Part shown: piece by piece, positions 15,622-23,694 of the stretch
Layout of the letters: every line of letters begins with the position of its first letter
How positions within the stretch are numbered: the stretch's first letter is position 1
Source of the DNA: Nocardia asteroides
GTDB lineage: Bacteria > Actinomycetota > Actinomycetes > Mycobacteriales > Mycobacteriaceae
Assembly (NCBI RefSeq): GCF_900637185.1
Contig: NZ_LR134352.1
Location: forward strand, 2,408,001 to 2,472,000
Reading direction: 5' to 3'
DNA length: 64,000 nucleotides
The notes under the pieces: model-generated
The model's database searches: none
The model's input: only the letters and a program-made list of their open reading frames with translations
What the model was told of the DNA's origin: nothing
Translations under genes and position numbers: made by a program

Positions 15622-16569
15622 TCAGCCCACGGTGACGACGAGTTTGCCCAGGGTCCGATCCGTCTCGCCGATGGCGTGCGCCTTCGCCGCCTCGGCCAGC
15701 GGGAACACCCCGGCGATGGTGGGTCGCACGGTCCCCGCGGCGAGCAGGTCGGCGATCGCGGTCATGCCCGCGTGATCGGCCTCCACCAGCATCTCGGTGT
15801 AGCGCACGCCCCGGCGCTCGGCGTCGGCGCGCAGTTCCGGGTCGCCGGTCGGCAGGATGCTGACCAGCACGCCGCCGGGGCGCAGCGTCGGCAGCGAGCG
15901 GCGGGCGTTCTCGGCGCCGAGGGTGTCCAGCACCACGTCCACCTCGGCGACGGCGGCGGCGAAGTCGACGGTGCGGTAGTCGATCAGTTCGTCGGCGCCG
16001 AGCGCGCGCAGATGCTCGTGCTTGTCGGCGCGCGCCGTCCCGATGACGTAGGCGCCGCGGGCCTTGGCGATCTGCACCGCCAGGTGGCCCACTCCGCCGC
16101 CTGCCGCGTGGATCAGCACCCGCTGTCCGGACCGCAGATCTGCGGTGTCGACCAGTGCCTGATACGCGGTGAGGGCGGCGAGCGGGGCCGCCCCGGCGAC
16201 GACGTGGTCGACACCGGCGGGCTTGTGGGCGAAGGCGCGCGCAGGCCCGGTGACGTACTCGGCCAGCGACCCGTGCCCGTGCGGGTAGGGCAGCATGCCG
16301 AACACCTCGTCGCCGGGCGCGAACAGGGTGACGCCGAAACCGACCGCCTCGACGATGCCGGAGACGTCCCAGCCGAGCACGAAAGGCGGTGCGGGCAGGA
16401 ACAATCCGGGCAGCGCGCGGTGTTTCCAGTCGGTCGGGTTGAGCCCGGCCGCGTGTACCCGCACGAGCAGCTGACTCGGGCCGGGGGTGGGGCGGGGCAG
16501 TTCGATCTCGCGCAGGACCTCGGGTCCGCCGAGGGTGTCCTGGCTGATGGCGCGCATGGTGTCGGTCAT
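15622..16569 (-). CDS. NADP-dependent medium-chain oxidoreductase (quinone oxidoreductase-like)
   Basis: The protein has 315 residues; I start it at ATG 16569 because the upstream in-frame extension is not family-like. An N-terminal GroES-like domain (Ala-Gly-Leu-Asn-Pro-Thr-Asp near 42-48) is followed by a Rossmann domain with Ala-Ala-Gly-Gly-Gly-Val-Gly near 152-158. There are no zinc-binding cysteines, so it belongs to the zinc-free QOR group, which reduces quinones or activated alkenes with NADPH. It is divergent from a GlxA-like regulator only 70 bp away, a common arrangement for regulator-enzyme pairs. Confidence 0.88.
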   Translation of the reverse strand: MTDTMRAISQDTLGGPEVLREIELPRPTPGPSQLLVRVHAAGLNPTDWKHRALPGLFLPAPPFVLGWDVSGIVEAVGFGVTLFAPGDEVFGMLPYPHGHGSLAEYVTGPARAFAHKPAGVDHVVAGAAPLAALTAYQALVDTADLRSGQRVLIHAAGGGVGHLAVQIAKARGAYVIGTARADKHEHLRALGADELIDYRTVDFAAAVAEVDVVLDTLGAENARRSLPTLRPGGVLVSILPTGDPELRADAERRGVRYTEMLVEADHAGMTAIADLLAAGTVRPTIAGVFPLAEAAKAHAIGETDRTLGKLVVTVG

Positions 16570-16639
16570 GGGGTCAACGGTGCCGGGCGGCGGCCGTCGA
16601 GAAAATGGCATGAAAGTCATCATCCGATAGGATCGTGCC

Positions 16640-17596
16640 ATGCATCGTGTGGTGGTCCTGGCACTCGACGGCGTCTACCCGTTCGAACTCGGTACGCCAC
16701 AACGCGTGTTCGGCATGCTCGACGACCGGTACGAGGTGCTCACCTGCTCGGCCGACGGCGCATCGGTACGGACCTGCGCCGACTTCCGGATCGCGGTCGA
16801 GCACGGGCCCGAGCTGCTGGCCACCGCCGACACGGTGGTGATTCCCGCGTCCGACATCGCCGAGGCGCTCGCCGGGCTCGGCGAGGTGACCAGGGACGCG
16901 CTCGCCCGGATCCGGCCCGGCACCCGCATCGTGTCGATCTGCACCGGAGCGTTCATCCTGGCCGCGGCGGGCCTGCTCGACGGCAGGCCCGCGACCACGC
17001 ACTGGCGGATGGCCGAGGTGTTCCGGCGCCACTTCCCTCGGGTCCGGCTCGACCCCGAGGTCCTGTTCGTCGACGACGGCGACATCCTGACCTCGGCGGG
17101 CGCAGCCTCCGGCGTCGACCTGTGCCTGCACATCGTGCGCGCCGACCACGGCAGCGCGGTGGCCAACCACGTGGCCCGCCGCTGCGTGGTCCCGCCGTGG
17201 CGCGAGGGCGGGCAGGCCCAGTACATCGAGCAGCCGGTGCCCGATCCGGCGATGGCGAGCACGGCCGCGACCCGGCACTGGGCGCTGGAGAACCTGGTGC
17301 TGCCGTTGACCATGGCCGAGCTCGCCCGGCACGCGGGCATGAGCAGCCGGACCTTCGCCCGCCGCTTCGGCGACGAGGTGGGGCTGAGTCCCGGGCGCTG
17401 GCTCACCCAGCAGCGCGTAGCGCGCGCCCGTGAACTGCTCGAGGTCAGCGACCTGTCGGTCGAGCAGATCGCGAGCCGGGTCGGCTTCGCCACCGGAACA
17501 TCGCTGCGCCAGCACTTCCAGGTCGCGGTCGGCGTCGCCCCGCTGGCCTACCGCCGGACGTTTCGCCGCAGCGACGGCGAGCGCGCGAGCGCCTGA
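16640..17596 (+). CDS. GlxA-family AraC regulator with DJ-1/PfpI domain
   Basis: The N-terminal part of this 318-residue protein (about 1-180) is a DJ-1/PfpI-like domain. The nucleophile elbow reads Ser-Ile-Cys-Thr-Gly-Ala near 102-107, so the elbow cysteine is present. The C-terminal ~95 residues are the AraC double helix-turn-helix, with Met-Ser-Ser-Arg-Thr-Phe-Ala-Arg-Arg-Phe and Ala-Ser-Arg-Val-Gly-Phe. It is divergent from the quinone-oxidoreductase-like gene, its probable target. The DJ-1 domain may sense a reactive carbonyl or other small molecule; this is inference from fold and context. Confidence 0.9.
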   Translation: MHRVVVLALDGVYPFELGTPQRVFGMLDDRYEVLTCSADGASVRTCADFRIAVEHGPELLATADTVVIPASDIAEALAGLGEVTRDALARIRPGTRIVSICTGAFILAAAGLLDGRPATTHWRMAEVFRRHFPRVRLDPEVLFVDDGDILTSAGAASGVDLCLHIVRADHGSAVANHVARRCVVPPWREGGQAQYIEQPVPDPAMASTAATRHWALENLVLPLTMAELARHAGMSSRTFARRFGDEVGLSPGRWLTQQRVARARELLEVSDLSVEQIASRVGFATGTSLRQHFQVAVGVAPLAYRRTFRRSDGERASA

Positions 17597-17793
17597 CCCT
17601 TGTTCGGCGCCGAAGGCCGCACGCGTCGCGACCGTGGTCCGGGCCGGCGCGCGGCGCCGGAACCCGGAGCGCGCCACGCCGGAATGTGACCGGTCTCGCG
17701 TCGCGGTGACCAGGCCGGATTCGACTTGGGGTCGGCCAGTACAGTTCTTGCGTACCGCGTAGGTAAGTCAATCCAGGATTCGGAGGCTCGACG

Positions 17794-18630
17794 TTGAAGC
17801 ATGTGCACGCCGGGAAAGTTCGTGACCTCTACGAGGACGGCGACACCCTGCTGCTCGTCGCCTCCGACCGCGTCTCGGTCTACGACGTCGTCCTGCCGAC
17901 TCCGATCCCGGAGAAGGGCGCGCTGCTGACGCAGCTGTCCAACTGGTGGTTCGAGTACTTCACCGGCATCCCCAACCACGTGGTCTCGGCGACCGACGTG
18001 CCCGCCGAGTTCGCCGGGCGCGGCATCCGGGTCAAGCCGCTGAAGATGGTGCAGGTCGAGTGCATCGCGCGCGGCTACCTGACCGGCTCCGGGCTCAAGG
18101 AGTACCAGCAGTCCGGCACCGTCTCCGGCATCGCGCTGCCGCCGGGCCTGCGCGACGGCGACAAGCTGCCCGAGCCGATCTTCACCCCGTCCACCAAGGC
18201 CGCCGAGGGCCACGACGAGGCGATCAGCTTCGCCGACGTGGTGAACCAGGAGGGCCGCGAGGTCGCGGAGAAACTGCGCGACCTCACGCTGGAGATCTAC
18301 TCGCGCGGGGCCGAGCACGCCGCGAAGGCGGGCGTGATCGTCGCCGACACCAAGGTCGAATTCGGCTGGGACGGTGACGTGCTCACCCTCGGCGACGAGG
18401 TGCTCACCTCCGACTCCTCGCGCTTCTGGCCCGCCGACGAGTGGGAGCCGGGCCGCGCCCAGCGCTCCTTCGACAAGCAGTTCGTGCGCGACTGGTCCAC
18501 CTCCACCGGGTGGAACAAGGAGTACCCGGGCCCGGAGATCCCGGCCGATGTGGTCGAGGCGACCCGGCGCAAGTACGAAGAGGCCTACGAACGCGTCACC
18601 GGCCGGACCTGGCAGGGTATCCAGGCCTGA
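17794..18630 (+). CDS. purC: Phosphoribosylaminoimidazole-succinocarboxamide synthase
   Basis: This 278-residue protein starts at TTG 17794 with GGAGG 8 bases upstream. The signature Gly-Lys-Val-Arg-Asp-Leu-Tyr-Glu is at 7-14 and Ser-Asp-Arg-Val-Ser-Val-Tyr-Asp near 24-31, both from the ATP-binding SAICAR synthetase fold. Cys-Ile-Ala-Arg-Gly-Tyr-Leu-Thr-Gly-Ser is the second family signature. It joins CAIR and aspartate with ATP in purine synthesis. It is slightly shorter at the N-terminus than many homologues. It stands alone among regulators and redox genes, without other pur genes in the window. Confidence 0.95.
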   Translation: MKHVHAGKVRDLYEDGDTLLLVASDRVSVYDVVLPTPIPEKGALLTQLSNWWFEYFTGIPNHVVSATDVPAEFAGRGIRVKPLKMVQVECIARGYLTGSGLKEYQQSGTVSGIALPPGLRDGDKLPEPIFTPSTKAAEGHDEAISFADVVNQEGREVAEKLRDLTLEIYSRGAEHAAKAGVIVADTKVEFGWDGDVLTLGDEVLTSDSSRFWPADEWEPGRAQRSFDKQFVRDWSTSTGWNKEYPGPEIPADVVEATRRKYEEAYERVTGRTWQGIQA

Positions 18631-18636
18631 TCGCTC

Positions 18637-18663
18637 CCGGCGCCCGCTGACCGTGGGCGCCGG
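18637..18663 (+). terminator. Terminator hairpin after purC
   Basis: The arms CCGGCGCCC and GGGCGCCGG (9 bp, 9-base loop) start 6 bases after the purC stop. A second small hairpin (18665-18671 / 18678-18684) overlaps the stop of the convergent HxlR gene. Confidence 0.6.
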
Positions 18664-18672
18664 TCCGGTGCG

Positions 18673-19029
18673 TCAATGCACCGGCGCCGCAACACCTTTC
18701 ACCTCGCAGATGTGGGCCATGTTGTCGCTGCCCCACGCACCCAGCGTCACCAGGGCCGCGTTGAGCGAGACCCCGAGCTCGGTGAGCGAGTACTCGACCT
18801 TCGGCGGCACCTGCGCGTAGATCTCGCGGTGCACGATGCCGTCGTGCTCGAGCTCGCGCAGCTGCTGGATCAGCATCTTCTCCGTCACCCCCGGCACCAG
18901 CCGCTTCAGATCGCCGAAACGCTGGGTGCCGGTGGACAGCGCCCACAGGATCAGGGCCTTCCATTTGCCGCCCACGACGTCGAGCGCGGCATCGATACCG
19001 CAGGAATACGGGCGCTCTCGCTGCTTCAT
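18673..19029 (-). CDS. HxlR-family transcriptional regulator
   Basis: This 118-residue protein carries the whole HxlR winged helix. A conserved Cys at about residue 10 (Tyr-Ser-Cys-Gly-Ile) is in the position used as a redox or electrophile sensor in some members. Family marks are Gly-Gly-Lys-Trp-Lys-Ala-Leu-Ile-Leu, Arg-Phe-Gly-Asp-Leu-Lys, and Lys-Met-Leu-Ile-Gln-Gln-Leu-Arg-Glu-Leu-Glu. It is divergent from an NAD(P)-dependent reductase gene with a palindrome in between, so local control is likely. The signal is not visible, but the cysteine suggests oxidants, aldehydes or quinones. Confidence 0.92.
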   Translation of the reverse strand: MKQRERPYSCGIDAALDVVGGKWKALILWALSTGTQRFGDLKRLVPGVTEKMLIQQLRELEHDGIVHREIYAQVPPKVEYSLTELGVSLNAALVTLGAWGSDNMAHICEVKGVAAPVH

Positions 19030-19053
19030 GCTCGCCTTACTTACTTTTAGGTG

Positions 19054-19078
19054 AGTACCCGACTTGATAGTCGGTACT
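19054..19078. promoter_or_regulatory. Probable HxlR operator
   Basis: AGTACCCGAC (19054-19063) faces GTCGGTACT (19070-19078) with one extra base, in the 125-bp divergent spacer between the HxlR gene and the reductase gene. It is the only clear dyad there and overlaps the expected promoters. Confidence 0.55.
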
Positions 19079-19154
19079 TGTGCAGTGTAGCGCTACCGGC
19101 GAATCTGGGAGGGCGTCGCCGACCGGTGACGAGAGTTTCGGAGCAAGGGGAGAC

Positions 19155-19973
19155 ATGACCAACTCGGCGACGGCACAGCGGGTTTCGGTGCTCGGACTCG
19201 GCGCGATGGGCGCCGCGCTGGCCCAGGCGCTGCTGGCGGGCGGCCACGAGGTGACCGTGTGGAATCGCACCGCGGCCAGGGCCGAGCCGCTGGTGTCGGC
19301 GGGCGCGCTGCTCGCGGCGAATCCGGCCGAGGCGATGGGCGCGGCCGACCTGGTGATCCTGTGCCTGCTCGACGACGCGGCGGTGCGCGAGCACCTCGAG
19401 CCCGCGGCCGACCGGTTGCGCGGGCGCACCGTGGTGAACCTGACCACCACCACGCCCGAGCAGGCGCGCGCACTCGGCCGGTGGGCCGCCGAACGCGAGA
19501 TCGCGCTGATCGACGGCGGCATCATGGCGGTGCCGTCGATGATCGGCGGGCCGGGGTCGTTCGTGCTCTACAGCGGCGTGCCCGCGGCGTTCGAGCGCTA
19601 TCGGACGGTGCTCGAGGTCTTCGGCCGGGCCGAGTTCGTCGGCGCGGATCCCGGCGCCGCGGCGATGTACGACGTGTCGATCCTCGGTGGCATGTACGCC
19701 ATGTTCGCGGCCTTCCAGCAGGGTGGCGCGATGGTTCGCACCACCGGCGGCTCGGCGGCGCGACTCGCGGCCCTGATGGCGCCGTTCCTGCAGGCGATGG
19801 CGACCCTGCTCGCCCAGCACGCGCCGGGCATCGACACTCCGGCGGACCACGTTCCGGAACAGAGCGACGAATTCACCGCCGCCGCCATCGACCTGATCGA
19901 CCAGGCGGCCACCGAATCCGGGACTGCCACCGAGCTTTTCGGTGTCGTGCGCCGAGTGCTGACCGATAGGTGA
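19155..19973 (+). CDS. NADPH-dependent reductase of the beta-hydroxyacid dehydrogenase/imine reductase superfamily
   Basis: The protein has 272 residues; I start it at ATG 19155 after AAGGGGAGA. The N-terminal Rossmann motif Gly-Leu-Gly-Ala-Met-Gly is at about 14-19, with Asn-Arg-Thr at the NADPH 2'-phosphate position about 20 residues later. The C-terminal half is one long helix followed by a helical bundle, as in 6-phosphogluconate/hydroxyisobutyrate dehydrogenases. The usual catalytic Lys of hydroxyacid enzymes is not evident, and the segment Tyr-Asp-Val-Ser-Ile-Leu-Gly-Gly-Met-Tyr looks more like imine-reductase-type proteins. Probable control is by the divergent HxlR protein. Confidence 0.85.
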   Translation: MTNSATAQRVSVLGLGAMGAALAQALLAGGHEVTVWNRTAARAEPLVSAGALLAANPAEAMGAADLVILCLLDDAAVREHLEPAADRLRGRTVVNLTTTTPEQARALGRWAAEREIALIDGGIMAVPSMIGGPGSFVLYSGVPAAFERYRTVLEVFGRAEFVGADPGAAAMYDVSILGGMYAMFAAFQQGGAMVRTTGGSAARLAALMAPFLQAMATLLAQHAPGIDTPADHVPEQSDEFTAAAIDLIDQAATESGTATELFGVVRRVLTDR

Positions 19974-19977
19974 GACG

Positions 19978-20013
19978 GCGTGTGGTGACCGGCGACTCCC
20001 GGTCACCACACGC
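19978..20013. terminator. Bidirectional terminator hairpin
   Basis: A perfect 15-bp stem (19978-19992 / 19999-20013) with a 6-base loop sits between two convergent genes. Confidence 0.85.
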
Positions 20014-20039
20014 TCGCGCGGCTGCCGCGATCCCGCCAC

Positions 20040-20750
20040 TCAGGCGGCGACGAGAGCCGCGGCGAGGAAGTCGTCCACGAAGCCCTCGGCGGTGGCCTCG
20101 AACGCCGCGTAGTGCGCGGCCCTGGCATCGCCGCTGATCGCCTCGCCGATCACGAGATTGCCCTCGGCGTCGAGGCTCTGCGGCTGGTCCTCGGCATCGG
20201 GAAGCAGACCGACCCGGGAGTCGGCGAAGCCGCTGTAGTACGCCAGGCCCGCGCTGAGCTGGGCTTCGAGCAGCTGCTGCATGCCGGGGACGATGTCGTC
20301 GCCCGCGGTGGCTCCGGCCAGGCCGAGCCACAGGATGCGCTTGCCCGCCAGGCGCGGCTTGCTGCGGCCGTAGGCGAAGCCGTAGTTCCAGACGCTGTCG
20401 ATCCAGCCCTTGAGAGTGGCGGGCACGCTCTGCCAGTACACCGGGAACACCACCACGACCACCTCGGCGGCGAGCAGGCGCGCCATGTGCGCCTCCACGC
20501 CGGGGGAGTAGCGCTTGTCGCGATGCCCCCAGTCGGGCTGGTCGGCGACGGTCATCCTGGGGTCGAAACCCTCGGCGTGCAGGTCGAGGAAGTCGATGGT
20601 GTAGCCGGCGGCGGTGAGCCGGTCGGCCGCGCGCCGGGCGACGTGGGCCGACAGCGAGTCGGCGCGATGATGGGCGAGCACGACAAGCGCTGTCCGGGTG
20701 GCCGATTCGGCCCGCTGGGACGCGACGGGGGTGCTGGGCGACTGCGACAC
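20040..20750 (-). CDS. NAD(P)H:quinone oxidoreductase (flavodoxin-like fold)
   Basis: In this 236-residue protein a variable ~18-residue lead precedes the flavodoxin-like fold. Val-Val-Phe-Pro-Val-Tyr-Trp-Gln-Ser-Val-Pro-Ala-Thr-Leu-Lys-Gly-Trp-Ile-Asp is the hallmark of the NQO1/MdaB/KefF group and forms part of the FAD or FMN pocket. Gly-Phe-Ala-Tyr-Gly follows. Members make two-electron reductions of quinones, which avoids semiquinone radicals. The gene is divergent from a cupin-AraC regulator at 20877, its likely controller. Confidence 0.9.
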   Translation of the reverse strand: MSQSPSTPVASQRAESATRTALVVLAHHRADSLSAHVARRAADRLTAAGYTIDFLDLHAEGFDPRMTVADQPDWGHRDKRYSPGVEAHMARLLAAEVVVVVFPVYWQSVPATLKGWIDSVWNYGFAYGRSKPRLAGKRILWLGLAGATAGDDIVPGMQQLLEAQLSAGLAYYSGFADSRVGLLPDAEDQPQSLDAEGNLVIGEAISGDARAAHYAAFEATAEGFVDDFLAAALVAA

Positions 20751-20778
20751 GGTGTTCTCCCTGTTCGATCCTGGTGAG

Positions 20779-20793
20779 GGGGCTCGAAGCCCC
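20779..20793. promoter_or_regulatory. Palindrome in the NQO/AraC divergent spacer
   Basis: GGGGCT-CGA-AGCCCC is a perfect inverted repeat 29 bp upstream of the quinone reductase start. It may be an operator or a small hairpin in its leader. Confidence 0.4.
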
Positions 20794-20876
20794 GTGCCTT
20801 CGAGTACACCGTGAATCGCGTGGACGATCTATGGGTGATCATCTCGGGTTGATAGGAGTTCGTCTACGCTGGTGGC

Positions 20877-21830
20877 ATGGACCCGTTGAGTTCACTGCTG
20901 AGTGGCATCCGCGCCGACGGTTCGGCCCTCGCCCACGCCGTGCTGCACGCGCCCTGGACGATCCACTTCGCCGACCGGGCCCCACTGATCATGATCTGCG
21001 TGCTGCGCGGCGGCGGCACCCTGGTGCTCGCCGACGGCTCGCGCACCCGGCTCGGCGCGGGCGACACGGCGGTGGTGCAGGCCGCGGAACCGTTCCGGCT
21101 CACCGACACCGACACCGACACCGTCGCAGACCGGCCACCGGTGGAGTACGAGCTGTCCTGCTTCGTGCCCGACGGCTTCGGTCCGTCCGATCTGTCCTGT
21201 GCCACCCCGGAATTGATCGAGAAGGCCGCCGAAACCGGTGCGCCCGAGGAGACGTCGATGATCGTCGGTGCCTACCGCGCCTCGGGCCGGCGGCACGAAC
21301 GGCTCCTGCGCGCCCTGCCGCCGGTGATGGTGGTCGCGGCGGACAGCGATGTCTGTACCTGGCTGGAAGACTCGGCCGCCGAAGCGGTCCGGCACAGCGC
21401 GGGCTCACAGGCCATGATGGATCGCCTGCTCGACTGGGCGCTGGTCTGCAACCTGCGTACCTGGCTCGCCGAGCAGCAGCACTGCGCCCCTGCCTGGTAC
21501 CGGGGAATGGCCGATCCCGTGGTCGGGCCCGCGCTGGAAGCCATCCACGCCAAGCCCTTCCAGCGCTGGACGGTGGCGAGCCTGGCGGCCGAGGCCGCGG
21601 TCTCGCGCGCGCTGTTCGCCCGGCGGTTCACCGAGGTGATCGGCGAACCGCCGCTGACCTATCTGACCGAGTGGCGGATGGCCGAGGCCGAGGAACTGCT
21701 CGCCGACCCGGCCCGCAGCGTCGCCCAGGTGGCGACCACCGTCGGCTATTCCGACGCGTTCGGGTTCAGCGCGGCGTTCAAGCGGTCCCGGGGTACCAGC
21801 CCGACCGAGTTCCGGGCCGCGCTGGTGTAG
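20877..21830 (+). CDS. AraC-family regulator with N-terminal cupin domain
   Basis: In this 317-residue protein a cupin-type sensor domain covers about 20-180; Gly-Gly-Gly-Thr-Leu-Val-Leu and Gly-Asp-Thr-Ala-Val-Val are its two beta-hairpins. The AraC DNA-binding domain covers about 215-315, with Ser-Arg-Ala-Leu-Phe-Ala-Arg-Arg-Phe and Val-Gly-Tyr-Ser-Asp-Ala-Phe-Gly-Phe-Ser. This RCS-type group often controls adjacent redox or SDR genes in actinomycetes. It is divergent from the quinone reductase, which is the probable target. The stop is 1 bp from the convergent Ddn-like gene. Confidence 0.9.
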   Translation: MDPLSSLLSGIRADGSALAHAVLHAPWTIHFADRAPLIMICVLRGGGTLVLADGSRTRLGAGDTAVVQAAEPFRLTDTDTDTVADRPPVEYELSCFVPDGFGPSDLSCATPELIEKAAETGAPEETSMIVGAYRASGRRHERLLRALPPVMVVAADSDVCTWLEDSAAEAVRHSAGSQAMMDRLLDWALVCNLRTWLAEQQHCAPAWYRGMADPVVGPALEAIHAKPFQRWTVASLAAEAAVSRALFARRFTEVIGEPPLTYLTEWRMAEAEELLADPARSVAQVATTVGYSDAFGFSAAFKRSRGTSPTEFRAALV

Positions 21831-21831
21831 C

Positions 21832-22263
21832 TCAGGCGCGCGGGGTCAGCAGGACCAGCGGGATCTCCCTGCTGGTCTTGGTCTGGTAGTCGCCGTAACC
21901 CTTGTAGCTCGCCACGACGCGCGGCCACAGTTCGGCACGTTCCTCGGCGGTGGCCACGTGCGCGGTCATCGGCCGGGTCGGGCCCTTCTGCAGCGACACC
22001 TCGACATCGGGGTTGTCCCGCAGGTTCAGGAACCAGGCCGGGTGGGTGGGGTCGCCGCCGCGGGAGGCCACCACGACGATGGTGTCGCCGTCGACCACCG
22101 GCGCGGTCAGCATCACCGCGCGCGGAGTGCCCGATTTCCGGCCGATCGTGGTGAGTTCGAGCGAGGGCATCCCGAAGATGCTGTTGCCGATCCGGCCACC
22201 GCTGACGGCGAGCAGGAATCGGTGACCGGCGTTCATGATCTTCAGCTGCAGATCGCTGGGCAT
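21832..22263 (-). CDS. F420-dependent nitroreductase/quinone reductase family protein (Ddn-like)
   Basis: This 143-residue protein is a split-barrel flavin/deazaflavin-binding protein. The Thr-Thr-Ile-Gly-Arg-Lys-Ser-Gly-x-Pro-Arg stretch near 37-47 is the Ddn family signature that contacts the F420 phosphate. Pro-Ala-Trp-Phe-Leu-Asn-Leu follows near 75-81. Family members use reduced F420 to reduce quinones or nitro compounds at the membrane. Many actinomycetes hold dozens of copies with differing substrates, so the substrate here is not assignable. It is transcribed toward the AraC gene, with the NUDIX gene 28 bp upstream, and may be co-transcribed with it. Confidence 0.9.
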   Translation of the reverse strand: MPSDLQLKIMNAGHRFLLAVSGGRIGNSIFGMPSLELTTIGRKSGTPRAVMLTAPVVDGDTIVVVASRGGDPTHPAWFLNLRDNPDVEVSLQKGPTRPMTAHVATAEERAELWPRVVASYKGYGDYQTKTSREIPLVLLTPRA

Positions 22264-22291
22264 AACCGCAATCTACCCCGGTAAGCCGCGT

Positions 22292-22768
22292 TCAGCCCAG
22301 GTGCTCGGTGAGGCGGGTGAGGAAGGGGCGCTGGCCCTTGCCGAGCTTGTCCTGCGCGGTCAGCGGATCGAACCAGGCGGCGCGGTCGATCTCGGGGAAG
22401 GCGGCGATCTTGCCCGAGCGGGGCGGCCACTCCATGTCGAAGGTGCCGGGGACGATCTCGTCCGGGTTCAGGTCGCCCTCGGCCGCCCACACGGTGAGCG
22501 TCTTGCGCCTGCCGCCGCTGCCGTACCGGACGTCACCGAGTTCGACCCAGTCCCCGCCCGGCGCGGGCAGGCCCAGTTCCTCGGTGAACTCGCGGGCCGC
22601 GGCGGCACGGGCCGCTTCCTCGTCGGGTCGGTACTCGCCCTTGGGAATCGACCACGCCGAGGCGTCCTTCTTCGCCCACAGCGGGCCGCCCATGTGTCCG
22701 AGCAGGACCTCGATCCCCGCCTCGCCCCGGCGGTACAGCAGCACGCCCGCGCTGAAAACATCCGTCAC
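22292..22768 (-). CDS. NUDIX hydrolase
   Basis: In this 158-residue protein the Nudix box is near 44-67, beginning Pro-Lys-Gly-Glu and ending Arg-Glu-Phe-Thr-Glu-Glu-Leu-Gly-Leu. It has one extra residue between the first Gly and Glu compared with the basic pattern, as in the PKGE diadenosine/diphosphoinositol subgroup. The metal-binding Arg-Glu-x2-Glu-Glu core is intact. Proteins of this subgroup cleave a nucleoside diphosphate linked to another group; the exact substrate is unknown. The MarR gene in the same direction lies 26 bp upstream. Confidence 0.9.
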   Translation of the reverse strand: MTDVFSAGVLLYRRGEAGIEVLLGHMGGPLWAKKDASAWSIPKGEYRPDEEAARAAAAREFTEELGLPAPGGDWVELGDVRYGSGGRRKTLTVWAAEGDLNPDEIVPGTFDMEWPPRSGKIAAFPEIDRAAWFDPLTAQDKLGKGQRPFLTRLTEHLG

Positions 22769-22793
22769 GCGGGCAAGTCTGCCAGCCCCGCGG

Positions 22794-23204
22794 TCAGTCG
22801 AGGGCCGCGACGAACCGGCCGAGCAGATCGGCGAAGGCGGCGCGGTCGGTGGCGGACCAGCCGGTCATCGCGCGGTCGAACGCGCCGCGGCGGCGGTCGT
22901 GGGCCCGGTCCAGCAGGTCGCGGCCGTGTTCGGTGAGGACCAGCAGCGAGCGGCGGCCGTCGGCCTGGTCGGCCTCCCGGCGCAGCAGTCCCGCGGCGAC
23001 CGCGCCCGCGACGAGCTTGCTCGCGCGGGGCTGGTCCACGGCCAGCGCGGCGGCCACCGTCGAGACGGTCGGTTCGGTGGCGTCCTCGACCACGTCGAGC
23101 ACGTCGAAGGACTGCCCGCTCGGCTCGTCCGCCGCGAGCGTGCGCCGCGTCTGCCGCCGCCGGATGGCGATCATCGCCCGTTCGATCCGCTCGACCTCGT
23201 CCAC
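22794..23204 (-). CDS. MarR-family transcriptional regulator
   Basis: This 136-residue protein has the winged-helix pattern of MarR: Thr-Val-Ser-Thr-Val-Ala-Ala-Ala-Leu for helices 2-3, then Gln-Pro-Arg-Ala-Ser-Lys-Leu-Val for the recognition helix. The wing reads Arg-Glu-Ala-Asp-Gln-Ala-Asp-Gly-Arg-Arg-Ser, followed by Leu-Thr-Glu-His-Gly-Arg. It is divergent from a second MarR-like gene, with a palindrome between. It may lead an operon with the NUDIX and Ddn-like genes. The ligand is not visible. Confidence 0.9.
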   Translation of the reverse strand: MDEVERIERAMIAIRRRQTRRTLAADEPSGQSFDVLDVVEDATEPTVSTVAAALAVDQPRASKLVAGAVAAGLLRREADQADGRRSLLVLTEHGRDLLDRAHDRRRGAFDRAMTGWSATDRAAFADLLGRFVAALD

Positions 23205-23222
23205 GCGCCCATGCTACCTTCG

Positions 23223-23236
23223 TGCATATACATGCA
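23223..23236. promoter_or_regulatory. Candidate MarR operator between two divergent MarR-like genes
   Basis: TGCAT-ATAC-ATGCA is a 14-bp dyad in the 70-bp spacer. It lies 19 bp from one start and 39 bp from the other, in an AT-rich patch suited to overlapping promoters. Confidence 0.6.
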
Positions 23237-23274
23237 ATAGGACAAGTAGTTGTGATCGGTTATGGAGGTGTGCG

Positions 23275-23694
23275 ATGGTCACGCGCAGATTGATCGGATA
23301 CCAGGTCAAGCGCCTGGATCAGCTCATCGAGAGCACCTTCGAGCAGGCGATCGCGGAGGTCGGCATGACCCGCCGGGAATGGCAGACGCTGAACACCATC
23401 GTCCGGACGCCCGCCGCCGACGCCGACCTGCGGGACGCGTTGCGGCCCTTCTGGGAACGCGGTGCCGAATCGGTCACCGAAGTCACCGCGGTGCTGGCCG
23501 ACCGGGGGTGGATCGTGCGCGACATGGTCGGCAGGCATGTCGCCACCGAGCTCGGCCGCGCCGCGCACGAACAGGCGACGCGGGCCGTCGGTGTCGTCCG
23601 GCAGCGTATGACCGACGGCATCACCCCCGCCGAATTCACCGAGTTCACCGAGACGCTCACGCGCCTGATCGCCAACCTGGAACCGCTCAGCTGA
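23275..23694 (+). CDS. MarR-like winged-helix regulator
   Basis: The protein has 139 residues from ATG 23275, with GGAGG 9 bases upstream. Gly-Met-Thr-Arg-Arg-Glu-Trp-Gln-Thr-Leu-Asn matches helix 2 of MarR proteins. A section rich in charged and Ala residues covers the recognition helix (Ser-Val-Thr-Glu-Val-Thr-Ala-Val-Leu), and Leu-Ile-Ala-Asn-Leu ends the dimer helix. It is less canonical than the divergent neighbour. The stop codon shares an 8-bp palindrome with the stop of the convergent sigma-factor gene. Role unknown; probably shares the operator with the neighbour. Confidence 0.85.
   Translation: MVTRRLIGYQVKRLDQLIESTFEQAIAEVGMTRREWQTLNTIVRTPAADADLRDALRPFWERGAESVTEVTAVLADRGWIVRDMVGRHVATELGRAAHEQATRAVGVVRQRMTDGITPAEFTEFTETLTRLIANLEPLS

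Noticed and set aside
12947..15775. 942-codon antisense frame over pepN
   Set aside because: Shadow frame; pepN has complete catalytic motifs and a good ribosome site.
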